From contig NZ_JAVIZT010000001.1 in NCBI RefSeq assembly GCF_031453615.1, forward strand, positions 558,001-622,000: DNA of 64,000 nucleotides. Reading direction: 5' to 3'. This DNA is from Microbacterium sp. SORGH_AS_0428. GTDB lineage: Bacteria; Actinomycetota; Actinomycetes; Actinomycetales; Microbacteriaceae. This document shows, in pieces, positions 56,861 through 64,000 of this stretch (the stretch's first letter is position 1; each line of letters opens with the position of its first letter). The notes under the pieces were generated by a model. It did not search any database. It had not been told where the DNA came from and saw only the letters and a program-made list of their open reading frames with translations. A program made the position numbers and the translations under genes.

Positions 56861-56900
56861 ACCACTTTACTCCACTTCCCTCCACTTCACTACACATTCG
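56861..56900 (-). promoter_or_regulatory. MraZ operator: four tandem 10-bp repeats overlapping the mraZ promoter
   Basis: Read on plus in exact 10-bp register: ACCACTTTAC, TCCACTTCCC, TCCACTTCAC, TACACATTCG. On minus the core is AAGTGGA. TAAAGT at 56864-56869 (minus) lies within the first repeat and fits a -10. TAGTGA 17 nt upstream is a weak -35. MraZ bound here would cover the promoter. Confidence 0.8.
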
Positions 56901-57348
56901 GCGGCAGATCTGGGCGGGCGCTCCCCGGGCACGAAAAAAGCGCCGACCCCGAAGGGTCGGCGCTTTGTGAGAAGCGGTGGGTCAGCGGCCTTCTTGGCGG
57001 CGGGTCCCATCGGTCGTTCATGCGATCCATGAATCCGGCAGAGGGCCGAGACGGCGAGCCGCCGGCACGAGGAGCGGCACTGGGACGGGCGGTCTTGGAC
57101 GGGGTGAGCGCGAAGATCACGCCTCCGAGCATCACGATGAACCCGATGACGCCCACCACGATCAACTGGGTGGAGAGCCCGACGATCAAGCCACCCAGCC
57201 CCACCAGCACGAGGATCGTCCCGTAGACGATGTTGCGGTAGCTGAGCGCGCGGCCGCCCTGCGGCGCGCTGACGACGTCGGCGTCATTGCTCATGAGATG
57301 GCGTTCCATCTCGTCGAGCAGGCGCTGCTCTTGTTCGGAGAGAGGCAT
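56890..57348 (-). CDS. DUF3040 membrane protein, C-terminal frameshift likely
   Basis: As read, 152 residues. An N-terminal DUF3040 domain (PLSEQEQRLLDEMERHL, residues 2-18) is followed by two transmembrane segments (about 45-80). After MNDRWD the frame continues through the terminator hairpin and stops within the MraZ operator. Removing one C from GACCCGCC near 57003-57006 gives MNDRWDRRQEGR and a stop at 56982-56984, just before the terminator, as expected for a normal gene. Corresponds to mycobacterial Rv2169c by position. Function unknown; the domain itself is intact. Confidence 0.82.
   Translation of the reverse strand: MPLSEQEQRLLDEMERHLMSNDADVVSAPQGGRALSYRNIVYGTILVLVGLGGLIVGLSTQLIVVGVIGFIVMLGGVIFALTPSKTARPSAAPRAGGSPSRPSAGFMDRMNDRWDPPPRRPLTHRFSQSADPSGSALFSCPGSARPDLPPNV
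56934..56966 (-). terminator. rho-independent terminator of DUF3040 gene
   Basis: 13-bp perfect stem (56937-56949 with 56954-56966), tetraloop CGAA, then six T on the minus strand (56934-56939). In the present sequence the DUF3040 frame reads through it. Confidence 0.9.
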
Positions 57349-57401
57349 TCGTCCCCCTAGGGTCACGGCGATGCTTGGATTCTACGCGCCGCCTGTCGAA
57401 C

Positions 57402-57407
57402 TAGGCT
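57402..57407 (+). promoter_or_regulatory. -10 element, leaderless start of polyprenyl synthase gene
   Basis: TAGGCT lies exactly 6 nt before the GTG at 57414. Confidence 0.55.
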
Positions 57408-57413
57408 AGGCCC

Positions 57414-58502
57414 GTGTCGAGGACCACAGACGCGATCGAAGCGGTTTCCCAGCGACTGGATACGTTCTTCGGATCGCAGGAGCAGGCCGCGCGGGCGATG
57501 GGACCCGATGCTCTGGCCTTCGTCGAGGATGTGCGCGACACCGTCACCGGCGGTAAGCGCCTCCGCGCGCGGTTCTGTGTGACGGGATGGCGAGCCGTCG
57601 CCGAGCGCGTCACACCCGGCGCCGCGCCCCCCGAGGCCCTCGTCGCGACCGCCGCGGCGCTGGAGGTCTTCCAGGCAGCGGCGCTCGTCCACGACGACCT
57701 CATCGACAACTCGGACACCCGCCGTGGCCGTCCCTCCATGCACCGCGCGCTCCAGGCGCAGCACTCCGCGCGGTCCTGGGCGGGCGACGCCGCCGGCTTC
57801 GGCCGTTCGGCGGCCCTCCTGGGCGGGGATCTGCTGGTGGCTTTCAGCGACGACCTCCTGGAGGAGGGGCTCGCTCTTACGGACCAGGCGGCCGCCGCCC
57901 GCGCCGAGTACGCCCGGATGCGGCGCGACGTCACCATCGGGCAATACCTCGACATCGCCGAGGAGTCCGCCTTCGCCGTGGCCGACGACGCGACGCACGC
58001 CGATCGTGCGCTGCGCGTGGCCTCGCTCAAGTCCGCGCGCTACAGCGTGGAGCAGCCGCTGCGCATCGGGGCGGCACTGGCCGGCGCCGATCGCACGCAG
58101 CTCGATGCACTGAGCGCATTCGGACATCCGGTCGGGATGGCGTTCCAGCTGCGCGACGACGTGCTTGGGGTGTTCGGCGATGCCGCCGAGACGGGCAAGC
58201 CGTCCGGGGACGATCTGCGCGAAGGCAAGCGCACGGTGCTCATCGCCTACGCCCGCGAGTCGCTCGGGCCGGGCCCCCGACGCACCCTCGACGAGCTCCT
58301 GGGCGACCCCGGACTCGACGAGCAGCAGATCTCGGCGCTGCAGCGCACGATCATCGACAGCGGCGCCGTCGACCGCGTGGAGCGGCTCATCACCGCCTAC
58401 GTGCGCGAGGCCGACCGCGCTCTGTCCGCCGCCCCCCTGGCTCACGCGACGGTCAGCGAGCTGCGCGATCTCGCGCGGGCGGCGACCGAGCGGCGCTCCT
58501 GA
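57414..58502 (+). CDS. polyprenyl diphosphate synthase (IdsA type)
   Basis: 362 residues, all-helical trans-prenyltransferase. The first aspartate motif is DDLID at residues 94-98; the second (RDDVLGVFGD) near 245 is of the shorter DDxxG form seen in related actinobacterial synthases. It condenses isopentenyl units; product length (geranylgeranyl or longer, for menaquinone or carotenoid) cannot be read directly. Positional counterpart of mycobacterial idsA2 (Rv2173). GTG start, leaderless by TAGGCT-N6 spacing. Confidence 0.9.
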   Translation: MSRTTDAIEAVSQRLDTFFGSQEQAARAMGPDALAFVEDVRDTVTGGKRLRARFCVTGWRAVAERVTPGAAPPEALVATAAALEVFQAAALVHDDLIDNSDTRRGRPSMHRALQAQHSARSWAGDAAGFGRSAALLGGDLLVAFSDDLLEEGLALTDQAAAARAEYARMRRDVTIGQYLDIAEESAFAVADDATHADRALRVASLKSARYSVEQPLRIGAALAGADRTQLDALSAFGHPVGMAFQLRDDVLGVFGDAAETGKPSGDDLREGKRTVLIAYARESLGPGPRRTLDELLGDPGLDEQQISALQRTIIDSGAVDRVERLITAYVREADRALSAAPLAHATVSELRDLARAATERRS

Positions 58503-58514
58503 GGTCGAACGGGC

Positions 58515-58859
58515 TCAGCCGAGGGCGCGGGCGACGCGGCGCACTTCGCTCTTGCGTCCCTGACGCAGCGACGTGATCGGCGCCTGCCCGATCGAATCCT
58601 CGTGGGCAAGGAGCCAGTCGATGGCCTCGTCGTCCGTCAGTCCCGCATCCCGCAGCGCGAAGACCGTGCCCCGCAACGACGACAGGGGCGCGCCGTCGAC
58701 GAGGAAGATGCTCGGCACCCGGAACGAGCCTTCGCGACGCGAACCGATGAGATAGCCCTCGTCGAGCAGACGCCGGACACGGCTCAGCGACTCACCGGTC
58801 AGCTCGACCAGATCGGGCAGTGCAAGCCATTCGGTGGGGACAGGGGTGTCGGAACTCAC
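58515..58859 (-). CDS. Rv2175c-like winged helix DNA-binding protein
   Basis: 114 residues. The N-terminal part (residues 8-62) forms a winged helix with LALPDLVELTGESLSRVRRLLDEGYLIGSRR, followed by a C-terminal helical domain (FALRDAGLTDDEAIDWLLA). This is the Rv2175c family; in M. tuberculosis Rv2175c is a substrate of the kinase PknL encoded next door, and phosphorylation blocks its DNA binding. The same gene neighbourhood is present here. GTG start at 58859 with GAACAT 6 nt upstream. Confidence 0.88.
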   Translation of the reverse strand: MSSDTPVPTEWLALPDLVELTGESLSRVRRLLDEGYLIGSRREGSFRVPSIFLVDGAPLSSLRGTVFALRDAGLTDDEAIDWLLAHEDSIGQAPITSLRQGRKSEVRRVARALG

Positions 58860-58949
58860 CCGTCCATGTTCTCATCCGCGCACGGCGCATCGCGCCGAGC
58901 GCTCGTCGAAAGATGGGAGAGATCTCATCTGTCACACCCGTCACTTCCG

Positions 58950-58978
58950 TTGACCTCGGTACACACGCGTGTCAGGGT
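58950..58978 (+). promoter_or_regulatory. probable promoter of LysM gene
   Basis: TTGACC at 58950-58955, 17-nt spacer, CAGGGT at 58973-58978. The start near 58985 leaves a leader of about 29 nt carrying GAGGAGGACG. Confidence 0.55.
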
Positions 58979-59013
58979 GGCGGAACCCCCGGATGTGAAA
59001 GAGGAGGACGACC

Positions 59014-59958
59014 ATGCTCGTGGACGTCTCCCGCCACCCGCGCGCCGTCATCGGCGCCTCCGCCCTCGTGAGCACCGTCGCGCTCACCCTGATCGCCGCG
59101 CCTGCGCACGCGTCCACGAAGGAGCTGTCGCGCCAGGGTGCGCCTCACCCCGCTCAGACGCCGACGCCGAACACGCACACCGTCGCGGCCGGAGAATCCG
59201 TCGCCGCGATCGCCGCGCGCTACGGGCTCGCCACGGCCGACGTGCTCTCGTGGAACGGCCTGTCGTGGGGGGACTCGCTCATCCATCCCGGTCAGGTGCT
59301 GTCGCTCGTCGCGCCTGCCGCACCGGCGCCCGTTCCGACGCCGGCGCCCGCCGCCGGCACCCCCTACACCGTGGTCGCCGGCGACACGATCAGCGGCATC
59401 GCCGCACGCCACGGCTCCACGGCAGGGGCGGTCCTGGCCGCCAACGGCCTCACGTGGGATTCGATCATCTATCCCGGACAGACAATCACTGTTCCGGCCG
59501 CGTCCGCCGCGCCCGCACCGTCACCGGCCGCCGTCGACGCGGTCGGACTGGAGCTGGACGCCGAGCAGGCCCAGAACGCGCGCACCATCATCCGCATCGG
59601 CCGCGAGATGGGCGTTCCCGAGCGCGGGATCGCCATCGCACTCGGCACGGCCATGCAGGAGTCGTGGCTGCGCAACCTCGACTGGGGCGACCGCGATTCG
59701 CAGGGCCTGTTCCAGCAGCGCCCGTCCACCGGGTGGGGCACGGTGGAGGAAGTGCGCGACGCGGAGCGCGCCACCCGCGCATTCTTCGGCGGACCCGCCG
59801 ACCCCAACGGCAGTCGCACGCGCGGCCTTCTCGACATCCCCGGCTGGGAGTCGATGAGTTACGCGGATGCCGCTCAGGCCGTGCAGATCTCGGCGTATCC
59901 GGATCGTTACGCCCGGTGGGAGCAGCCTTCTCTCGCCTGGCTGGCCGCCCTCGGGTAG
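59014..59958 (+). CDS. secreted protein with two LysM domains and a C-terminal wall-hydrolase-like domain
   Basis: 314 residues. A signal peptide (1-33, cleavage after AHA) is followed by two LysM peptidoglycan-binding domains (54-98 and 117-160) and a C-terminal domain of about 140 residues. That domain has the GTAMQESWLRNLDWGDRDSQGLFQQRPS block, a lysozyme-like arrangement in which the glutamate of MQES could be catalytic. The exact wall-cleavage activity is inferred. It sits between the Rv2175c-like gene and the kinase pknL, which suggests the kinase circuit and wall remodelling are linked here. GAGGAGGACG precedes the ATG. Confidence 0.83.
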   Translation: MLVDVSRHPRAVIGASALVSTVALTLIAAPAHASTKELSRQGAPHPAQTPTPNTHTVAAGESVAAIAARYGLATADVLSWNGLSWGDSLIHPGQVLSLVAPAAPAPVPTPAPAAGTPYTVVAGDTISGIAARHGSTAGAVLAANGLTWDSIIYPGQTITVPAASAAPAPSPAAVDAVGLELDAEQAQNARTIIRIGREMGVPERGIAIALGTAMQESWLRNLDWGDRDSQGLFQQRPSTGWGTVEEVRDAERATRAFFGGPADPNGSRTRGLLDIPGWESMSYADAAQAVQISAYPDRYARWEQPSLAWLAALG

Positions 59959-60014
59959 GGCGCGGGGGCGGGATCAGCGGTGAGCCGCTGCCGGGGCTCA
60001 CAGCGACCGCTCCG

Positions 60015-60020
60015 TAGACT
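60015..60020 (+). promoter_or_regulatory. -10 element, leaderless start of pknL
   Basis: TAGACT lies exactly 6 nt before the GTG at 60027. Confidence 0.6.
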
Positions 60021-60026
60021 CTCACC

Positions 60027-61967
60027 GTGAGCACGAGCCAGCGCACCGACCCGCTGATCGGCCGTCTCGTCGACGGCCGATACCGCGTGCGCTCCCGCAT
60101 CGCCCGCGGCGGCATGGCCACCGTCTACGTCGCGACCGATCTGCGCCTGGAACGACGCGTGGCCCTCAAGGTCATGCACGGCCACCTCAGCGACGACACC
60201 GTCTTCCAGAGTCGCTTCATCCAGGAGGCCCGTGCGGCCGCACGCCTCGCCGACCCGCACGTGGTCAACGTGTTCGACCAGGGTCAGGACAGCGACATGG
60301 CGTATCTCGTCATGGAGTACCTGCCCGGCATCACGCTGCGCGAGCTCATGAAGGAGCAGCGCCGCATCCCGGTCCCGCAGACCATCACGATCATGGATGC
60401 GGTGCTGTCGGGCCTCGCCGCCGCGCACCGCGCCGGTATCGTGCACCGCGACGTCAAGCCCGAGAACGTTCTCCTCGCCGAAGACGGCCGCATCAAGATC
60501 GGCGACTTCGGGCTCGCGCGTGCGACCACGGCGAACACGGCGAGCGGGCAGATGCTGCTCGGAACGATCGCATATCTCGCACCCGAGCTGGTCACGCGCG
60601 GCAGCGCCGATGCCCGCAGCGACATCTACGCCCTCGGCATCCTGCTTTACGAGATGCTCACCGGCGAGCAGCCGTACAAGGGCGAGCAGCCCATGCAGAT
60701 CGCGTATCAGCACGCCACCGATTCGGTTCCCCGCCCGAGCGTGAAGAACCCGGCGGTCCCGGAGCAGCTCGACGAGCTGGTGCTGTGGGCGACGGAGCGC
60801 TCCCCCGACGCCCGGCCCCTCGACGCGGATCAGATGCTGCAGCGGCTGCGCGAGATCGAGCGCGAGCTCGGCATCGCGCCGCAGGTCGCGCGCACACTCG
60901 CGGTGGGCACGGCCGTGAGCGACGACCGCCTGGACTCCGGAGAGCTGACCAAGGCCCTCCCGCTCGGGGGCACCGGCCCCACGATCGTCGCCGAGGACGT
61001 CGACAACGCCACGCTGCTGCGTCGGCGCGCGCGCCGACGATCCGCGAAGGGGGCGTGGCTGCTGACGCTGGTCGTGCTGCTCGCGGCTCTCGCGGGCGGG
61101 ATCGGATGGTGGTTCGGCTCCGGCCCCGGCTCGCTCGTCGCCGTTCCCGCACTGGAAGGGCAGAGCTTCGAAGCCGCGCAGGCAGAGATCGTGGACCGCG
61201 GTCTGCGGGTGGAGCGTTCAGACGAGTACAGCTTCGACGTGGCCGCTGGCGCGGTGATCCGCACCGAGCCCGGAGGCGGCGAACGCGTCGAGAAGGACTC
61301 GCTCGTGCGAGTGGTCATGTCCCAGGGCCCCCAGCCGCACGACGTCGGCGCGCTCGCCGGGATGACGGTGGATGCGGCGACCGCCGCGATGCAGCAGGTG
61401 CGCGTCGCCGTCGGCGATCCGCAGTACGTGTTCACCGACGCGGCCGACGGTACCGTCGTGGCCGCGGCCGTCTCCCCCGCCGCCGGCGGCGACGCGTTCG
61501 ACTGTTCGAACGGCTGCACCCTGCACGAGGGCGACAGCGCGAGCTTCACCGTCTCCCGCGGCCCGGTTCCCGATGTGTCGGGGATGAGCGTCTCGGACGC
61601 GACGAAGACCCTCACGGCACTCGGTCTGACAGTCTCCGGTGACAGCGCGTCTCAGACGAGCGACACGATCGATGAGGGCCGAGTGATCGGGATCTCCGCC
61701 CGTGAGGGCGGCGGCGACTGGCGACCGAACGACACCGTCCAGCTCATCGTCTCGGACGGCCCTCCCCTGTTCCCCGTCCCCAACGTCGTCGGCATGACAC
61801 TGAGCGAAGCGAAGAAGACGCTCGAGGCGGCCGGGTTCAAGGCGAAGTACGCGGGCTACTGGGATGCCGCGCCGAACGTCGCGAAGGTCGTCTCGCAGGA
61901 TCCGACCGATGAGGACAGGATCCGCAAGAACGCGAACGTCAGCCTCGTGCTCAGTCTGACCGGCTGA
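60027..61967 (+). CDS. pknL: PASTA-domain Ser/Thr protein kinase (PknL)
   Basis: 646 residues. The kinase domain (17-275) has a Gly-rich loop, catalytic K48, HRD at 140-142 and DFG at 160-162, so it should be active. A juxtamembrane region leads to one transmembrane helix (about 346-370) and four PASTA repeats that sense muropeptides or lipid II. The window places it beside the Rv2175c-like gene and aroG, exactly as mycobacterial pknL. Mycobacterial PknL lacks PASTA repeats, whereas those of corynebacteria carry them, so this one is of the sensor type. GTG start, leaderless. Confidence 0.93.
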   Translation: MSTSQRTDPLIGRLVDGRYRVRSRIARGGMATVYVATDLRLERRVALKVMHGHLSDDTVFQSRFIQEARAAARLADPHVVNVFDQGQDSDMAYLVMEYLPGITLRELMKEQRRIPVPQTITIMDAVLSGLAAAHRAGIVHRDVKPENVLLAEDGRIKIGDFGLARATTANTASGQMLLGTIAYLAPELVTRGSADARSDIYALGILLYEMLTGEQPYKGEQPMQIAYQHATDSVPRPSVKNPAVPEQLDELVLWATERSPDARPLDADQMLQRLREIERELGIAPQVARTLAVGTAVSDDRLDSGELTKALPLGGTGPTIVAEDVDNATLLRRRARRRSAKGAWLLTLVVLLAALAGGIGWWFGSGPGSLVAVPALEGQSFEAAQAEIVDRGLRVERSDEYSFDVAAGAVIRTEPGGGERVEKDSLVRVVMSQGPQPHDVGALAGMTVDAATAAMQQVRVAVGDPQYVFTDAADGTVVAAAVSPAAGGDAFDCSNGCTLHEGDSASFTVSRGPVPDVSGMSVSDATKTLTALGLTVSGDSASQTSDTIDEGRVIGISAREGGGDWRPNDTVQLIVSDGPPLFPVPNVVGMTLSEAKKTLEAAGFKAKYAGYWDAAPNVAKVVSQDPTDEDRIRKNANVSLVLSLTG

Positions 61968-61988
61968 GCAGCACCGCTTCTCGGACGA

Positions 61989-62032
61989 AACGAGAGAGCC
62001 GCCCCGCACGGATGCGGGGCGGCTCTCTCGTT
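61989..62032. terminator. bidirectional terminator between pknL and aroG
   Basis: 20-bp perfect stem (61989-62008 with 62013-62032), loop CGGA, between convergent genes. Confidence 0.9.
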
Positions 62033-62037
62033 CGGGC

Positions 62038-63375
62038 TCAGCGCTTCTCGAGCTCCTCCGCCACGAGGAAGGCGAGCTCCAGACTCTGCATGTGGTTCAG
62101 GCGCGGATCGCACAGGCTCTCGTAGCGGGTCGCAAGGGTGGCCTCATCGATCATCTCCGAGCCTCCCAGGCACTCGGTCACGTCGTCGCCCGTGAGCTCG
62201 ACGTGGATGCCGCCCGGGTGGGTGCCCGTGGCACGGTGCGCTTCGAAGAATCCGCGCACCTCGTCGACGACGTCGTCGAAGCGCCGCGTCTTGTAACCGG
62301 TGGGCGTCGTGATGCCGTTGCCGTGCATGGGGTCGGTGACCCACAGCGGTGTCGCACCCGCATCCTTCACGGCCTCCAGCAGCGGCGGCAGCGCGTCACG
62401 GATCTTGCCCGCGCCCATCCGCGTGATGAACGTGAGGCGGCCGGGCTCCCGCTCGGGGTCGAGCTTGTCGATGAGCGCCAGCGCGGTCTCGGGCGTCGTC
62501 GAAGGACCGAGCTTCACGCCGATGGGGTTGCGGATCTTGGAGAAGTAGTCGACGTGAGCACCGTCGAGATCGCGCGTGCGCTCCCCGATCCACAGGAAGT
62601 GAGCCGATGTGTTGTAGGGCGTGCCCGTGCGGGAGTCGATGCGGGTCAGCGGCCGCTCGTAGTCCATGAGCAGACCCTCGTGGCCGGTGTAGAACTCGAC
62701 GTGGCGCAGCTCGTCGAAGTCGGCTCCCGCCGCCTCCATGAACTTGATGGCGCGATCGATCTCCGCCGCCAGGCCCTCGTAGCGCTGATTGGCGGGGTTC
62801 TCGGCGAAGCCGCGGTTCCAGCTGTGGACCTCGCGGAGATCGGCGAAGCCGCCCTGTGTGAACGCTCGGATGAGGTTCAGCGTCGACGCGGCCGTGTGGT
62901 AGGCCTTCTCGAGCCGGCGGGGGTCGGCGGTGCGCGAACCCTCCGTGAAGTCGTAGCCGTTCACGATGTCGCCGCGGTACGCCGGCAGCGTCACGTCGCC
63001 GCGCGTCTCGGTGTCGCTCGAGCGCGGCTTGGCGAACTGCCCTGCCATGCGCCCCATCTTCACGACCGGCATCGACGCGCCGTAGGTCAGCACCACCGCC
63101 ATCTGCAGCAGCGTCTTGATCCGGTTGCGGATCTGCTCGGCCGTGGCACCGGCGAACGTCTCGGCGCAGTCACCGCCCTGCAGCAGGAATGCCCGCCCGG
63201 AGGCGGCGGTCGCGAGGCGATCGCGAAGGCGGTCGACCTCGCCCGCGAAGACGAGAGGCGGAAGGGTGGCGAGTTCGGCCGAGACGGCCGCGACAGCGTC
63301 GGCGTCGGGCCAGGAGGGCTGCTGCTTGATCGGCAGTGAGCGCCAGTGATCGAGCGGGTCCAAGCTGTGGGGCAT
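62038..63375 (-). CDS. aroG: 3-deoxy-7-phosphoheptulonate synthase, class II
   Basis: 445 residues, the plant/mycobacterial class II DAHP synthase. Visible blocks are LLQGGDCAETFAG near 65, KMGRMAGQFAKPRS near 105, YRGD near 133, and VHSWNRGF near 184. It condenses PEP and erythrose 4-phosphate to start the shikimate pathway. In M. tuberculosis the enzyme is allosterically regulated and lies near pknL, as here. The ATG at 63375 has TAGACT exactly 6 nt upstream, overlapping the 3' end of the PlsC gene. Confidence 0.95.
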   Translation of the reverse strand: MPHSLDPLDHWRSLPIKQQPSWPDADAVAAVSAELATLPPLVFAGEVDRLRDRLATAASGRAFLLQGGDCAETFAGATAEQIRNRIKTLLQMAVVLTYGASMPVVKMGRMAGQFAKPRSSDTETRGDVTLPAYRGDIVNGYDFTEGSRTADPRRLEKAYHTAASTLNLIRAFTQGGFADLREVHSWNRGFAENPANQRYEGLAAEIDRAIKFMEAAGADFDELRHVEFYTGHEGLLMDYERPLTRIDSRTGTPYNTSAHFLWIGERTRDLDGAHVDYFSKIRNPIGVKLGPSTTPETALALIDKLDPEREPGRLTFITRMGAGKIRDALPPLLEAVKDAGATPLWVTDPMHGNGITTPTGYKTRRFDDVVDEVRGFFEAHRATGTHPGGIHVELTGDDVTECLGGSEMIDEATLATRYESLCDPRLNHMQSLELAFLVAEELEKR

Positions 63376-63379
63376 TCGC

Positions 63380-64000
63380 TCAGTCTAGCGACGCCGCGGG
63401 CGTGTCGAGCCCGCGTGACGAGGACGTCGCCAGGCGGTCTTTGACCGTGGATGCGTAGACGTCGTCGTAACGCTGCGCGCCCAGGCGTTGCAGGGCGACC
63501 ATGATCTCGTCGGTGACCGACCGGAGGACGTAGCGGTCGCCCTCCATCCCCGCGAACCGCGAGAAATCCAGCGGCTCGCCGATCACGATGCCGACGCGAC
63601 CGATGCGCGGCAGGCGCCGGCCGATGGGCATCACGGTGTCGGTGTCCACCATCACGACCGGGATGACGGGGACGCGGGCCTCCAGCGCCATGCGCGCGAT
63701 GCCCGTGCGCCCGCGGTACAGGCGTCCGTCGGGGCTGCGCGTCCCCTCCGGGTAGATGCCCAGCAGGTCACCCCTGCCGAGCACCTGCAGACCCGTGTTG
63801 AGCGAGCCCTCCGAGGCCTTGCCGCCCGAGCGATCGATGGGGATCTGCCCCGTCGCCTTGAAGAACACTCGCGTCGCCCAGCCCTTGATGCCGCGGCCGG
63901 TGAAGTAGTCGCTCTTCGCGAGAAAGGTCATCGGCCGGTCGATCATCAGCGGCAGGAAGATCGAGTCGGCGAAGGACAGGTGGTTGCTGGCGAGGATGGC
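63380..64000 (-). CDS. 1-acylglycerol-3-phosphate O-acyltransferase (PlsC), N-terminus beyond window
   Basis: 206 codons visible and the frame is open at base 64000. The acyltransferase motif I, SNHLSFADS (H-x4-D), lies at the right edge. GIYPEGTRSPDG (motif III) and VPVIPVVMVDT follow further in. It acylates lysophosphatidate in phospholipid synthesis. Positional counterpart of Rv2182c. Only the first part is missing. Confidence 0.87.
   Translation of the reverse strand, partial: AILASNHLSFADSIFLPLMIDRPMTFLAKSDYFTGRGIKGWATRVFFKATGQIPIDRSGGKASEGSLNTGLQVLGRGDLLGIYPEGTRSPDGRLYRGRTGIARMALEARVPVIPVVMVDTDTVMPIGRRLPRIGRVGIVIGEPLDFSRFAGMEGDRYVLRSVTDEIMVALQRLGAQRYDDVYASTVKDRLATSSSRGLDTPAASLD
63382..63387 (-). 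promoter_or_regulatory. -10 element, leaderless start of aroG
   Basis: TAGACT on the minus strand, 6 nt before the ATG at 63375, overlapping the stop codon of the PlsC gene by one base. Confidence 0.6.

Noticed and set aside
58860..59013. c-di-AMP (ydaO-type) riboswitch before the LysM gene
   Set aside because: Such riboswitches often precede wall-hydrolase genes in actinobacteria, but this 154-bp gap is short and lacks the conserved pairing and purine-rich motifs. A plain promoter explains it.
1..64000. CRISPR array, tRNA, rRNA, insertion sequence, prophage or toxin-antitoxin pair
   Set aside because: No spaced identical repeats, cloverleaf, transposase, integrase or phage gene was seen. 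All regions are explained by core genes.

Overview
The window is high-GC, gene-dense chromosomal DNA from an actinobacterium, most probably a Microbacteriaceae member close to Microbacterium. That placement rests on gene content and order: an actinobacterial dcw cluster with DivIVA/SepF/YggT and no ftsA, a bc1-aa3 respiratory cluster beside trpD, and an idsA - Rv2175c-like - pknL - aroG - plsC block like that of mycobacteria. It also rests on the large number of leaderless starts. No tRNA, rRNA, insertion sequence, prophage or CRISPR was seen. The region is core rather than accessory.

Layout. (1) 1-15.6 kb is a mosaic of single genes and short operons: a DUF2510 surface protein (cut by the left edge), gamma-carbonic anhydrase, an OatA-like O-acyltransferase, Dps, a flavin reductase, two oxidoreductases, a YchJ protein, a VOC dioxygenase with two membrane proteins, a DksA-type zinc-finger protein, a lipoprotein, a deaminase, a frameshifted PHP protein, a 5'-3' exonuclease and an MFS transporter. 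(2) 15.6-27.5 kb holds trpD and the cytochrome bc1-aa3 genes: ctaE-qcrCAB on plus and ctaC-ctaD-ctaF on minus. Between the two halves sit an HpxO-like hydroxylase, a rhodanese and a PP2C phosphatase; erpA follows. (3) 27.6-38.3 kb holds an M20 dipeptidase, pyrD, nrdR, hisD, a membrane protein, dnaE, a Nudix hydrolase and a cyclodeaminase. (4) 38.3-56.9 kb is the division and wall cluster on minus, from mraZ through rsmH, ftsL, ftsI, murF, mraY, murD, ftsW and murG, then (after a plus-strand GntR gene) murC, ftsQ, ftsZ, yggS, sepF, yggT, divIVA, lspA and rluD. (5) 56.9-64 kb holds a DUF3040 protein, polyprenyl diphosphate synthase, an Rv2175c-like protein, a LysM protein, the PASTA kinase PknL, class II DAHP synthase and a PlsC acyltransferase cut by the right edge.

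Functionally, lipid-carrier synthesis, peptidoglycan precursor synthesis, septum assembly and the Ser/Thr kinase and phosphatase lie close together, and the complete aerobic terminal oxidase supercomplex lies next to them. The strongest non-gene signals are: a TANNNT-N6-RTG leaderless start signature at 13 genes; a four-copy 10-bp MraZ operator; a G-run plus long palindrome at 38348-38454; two apparent single-base frameshifts; and the absence of murE from its usual place in the dcw cluster.
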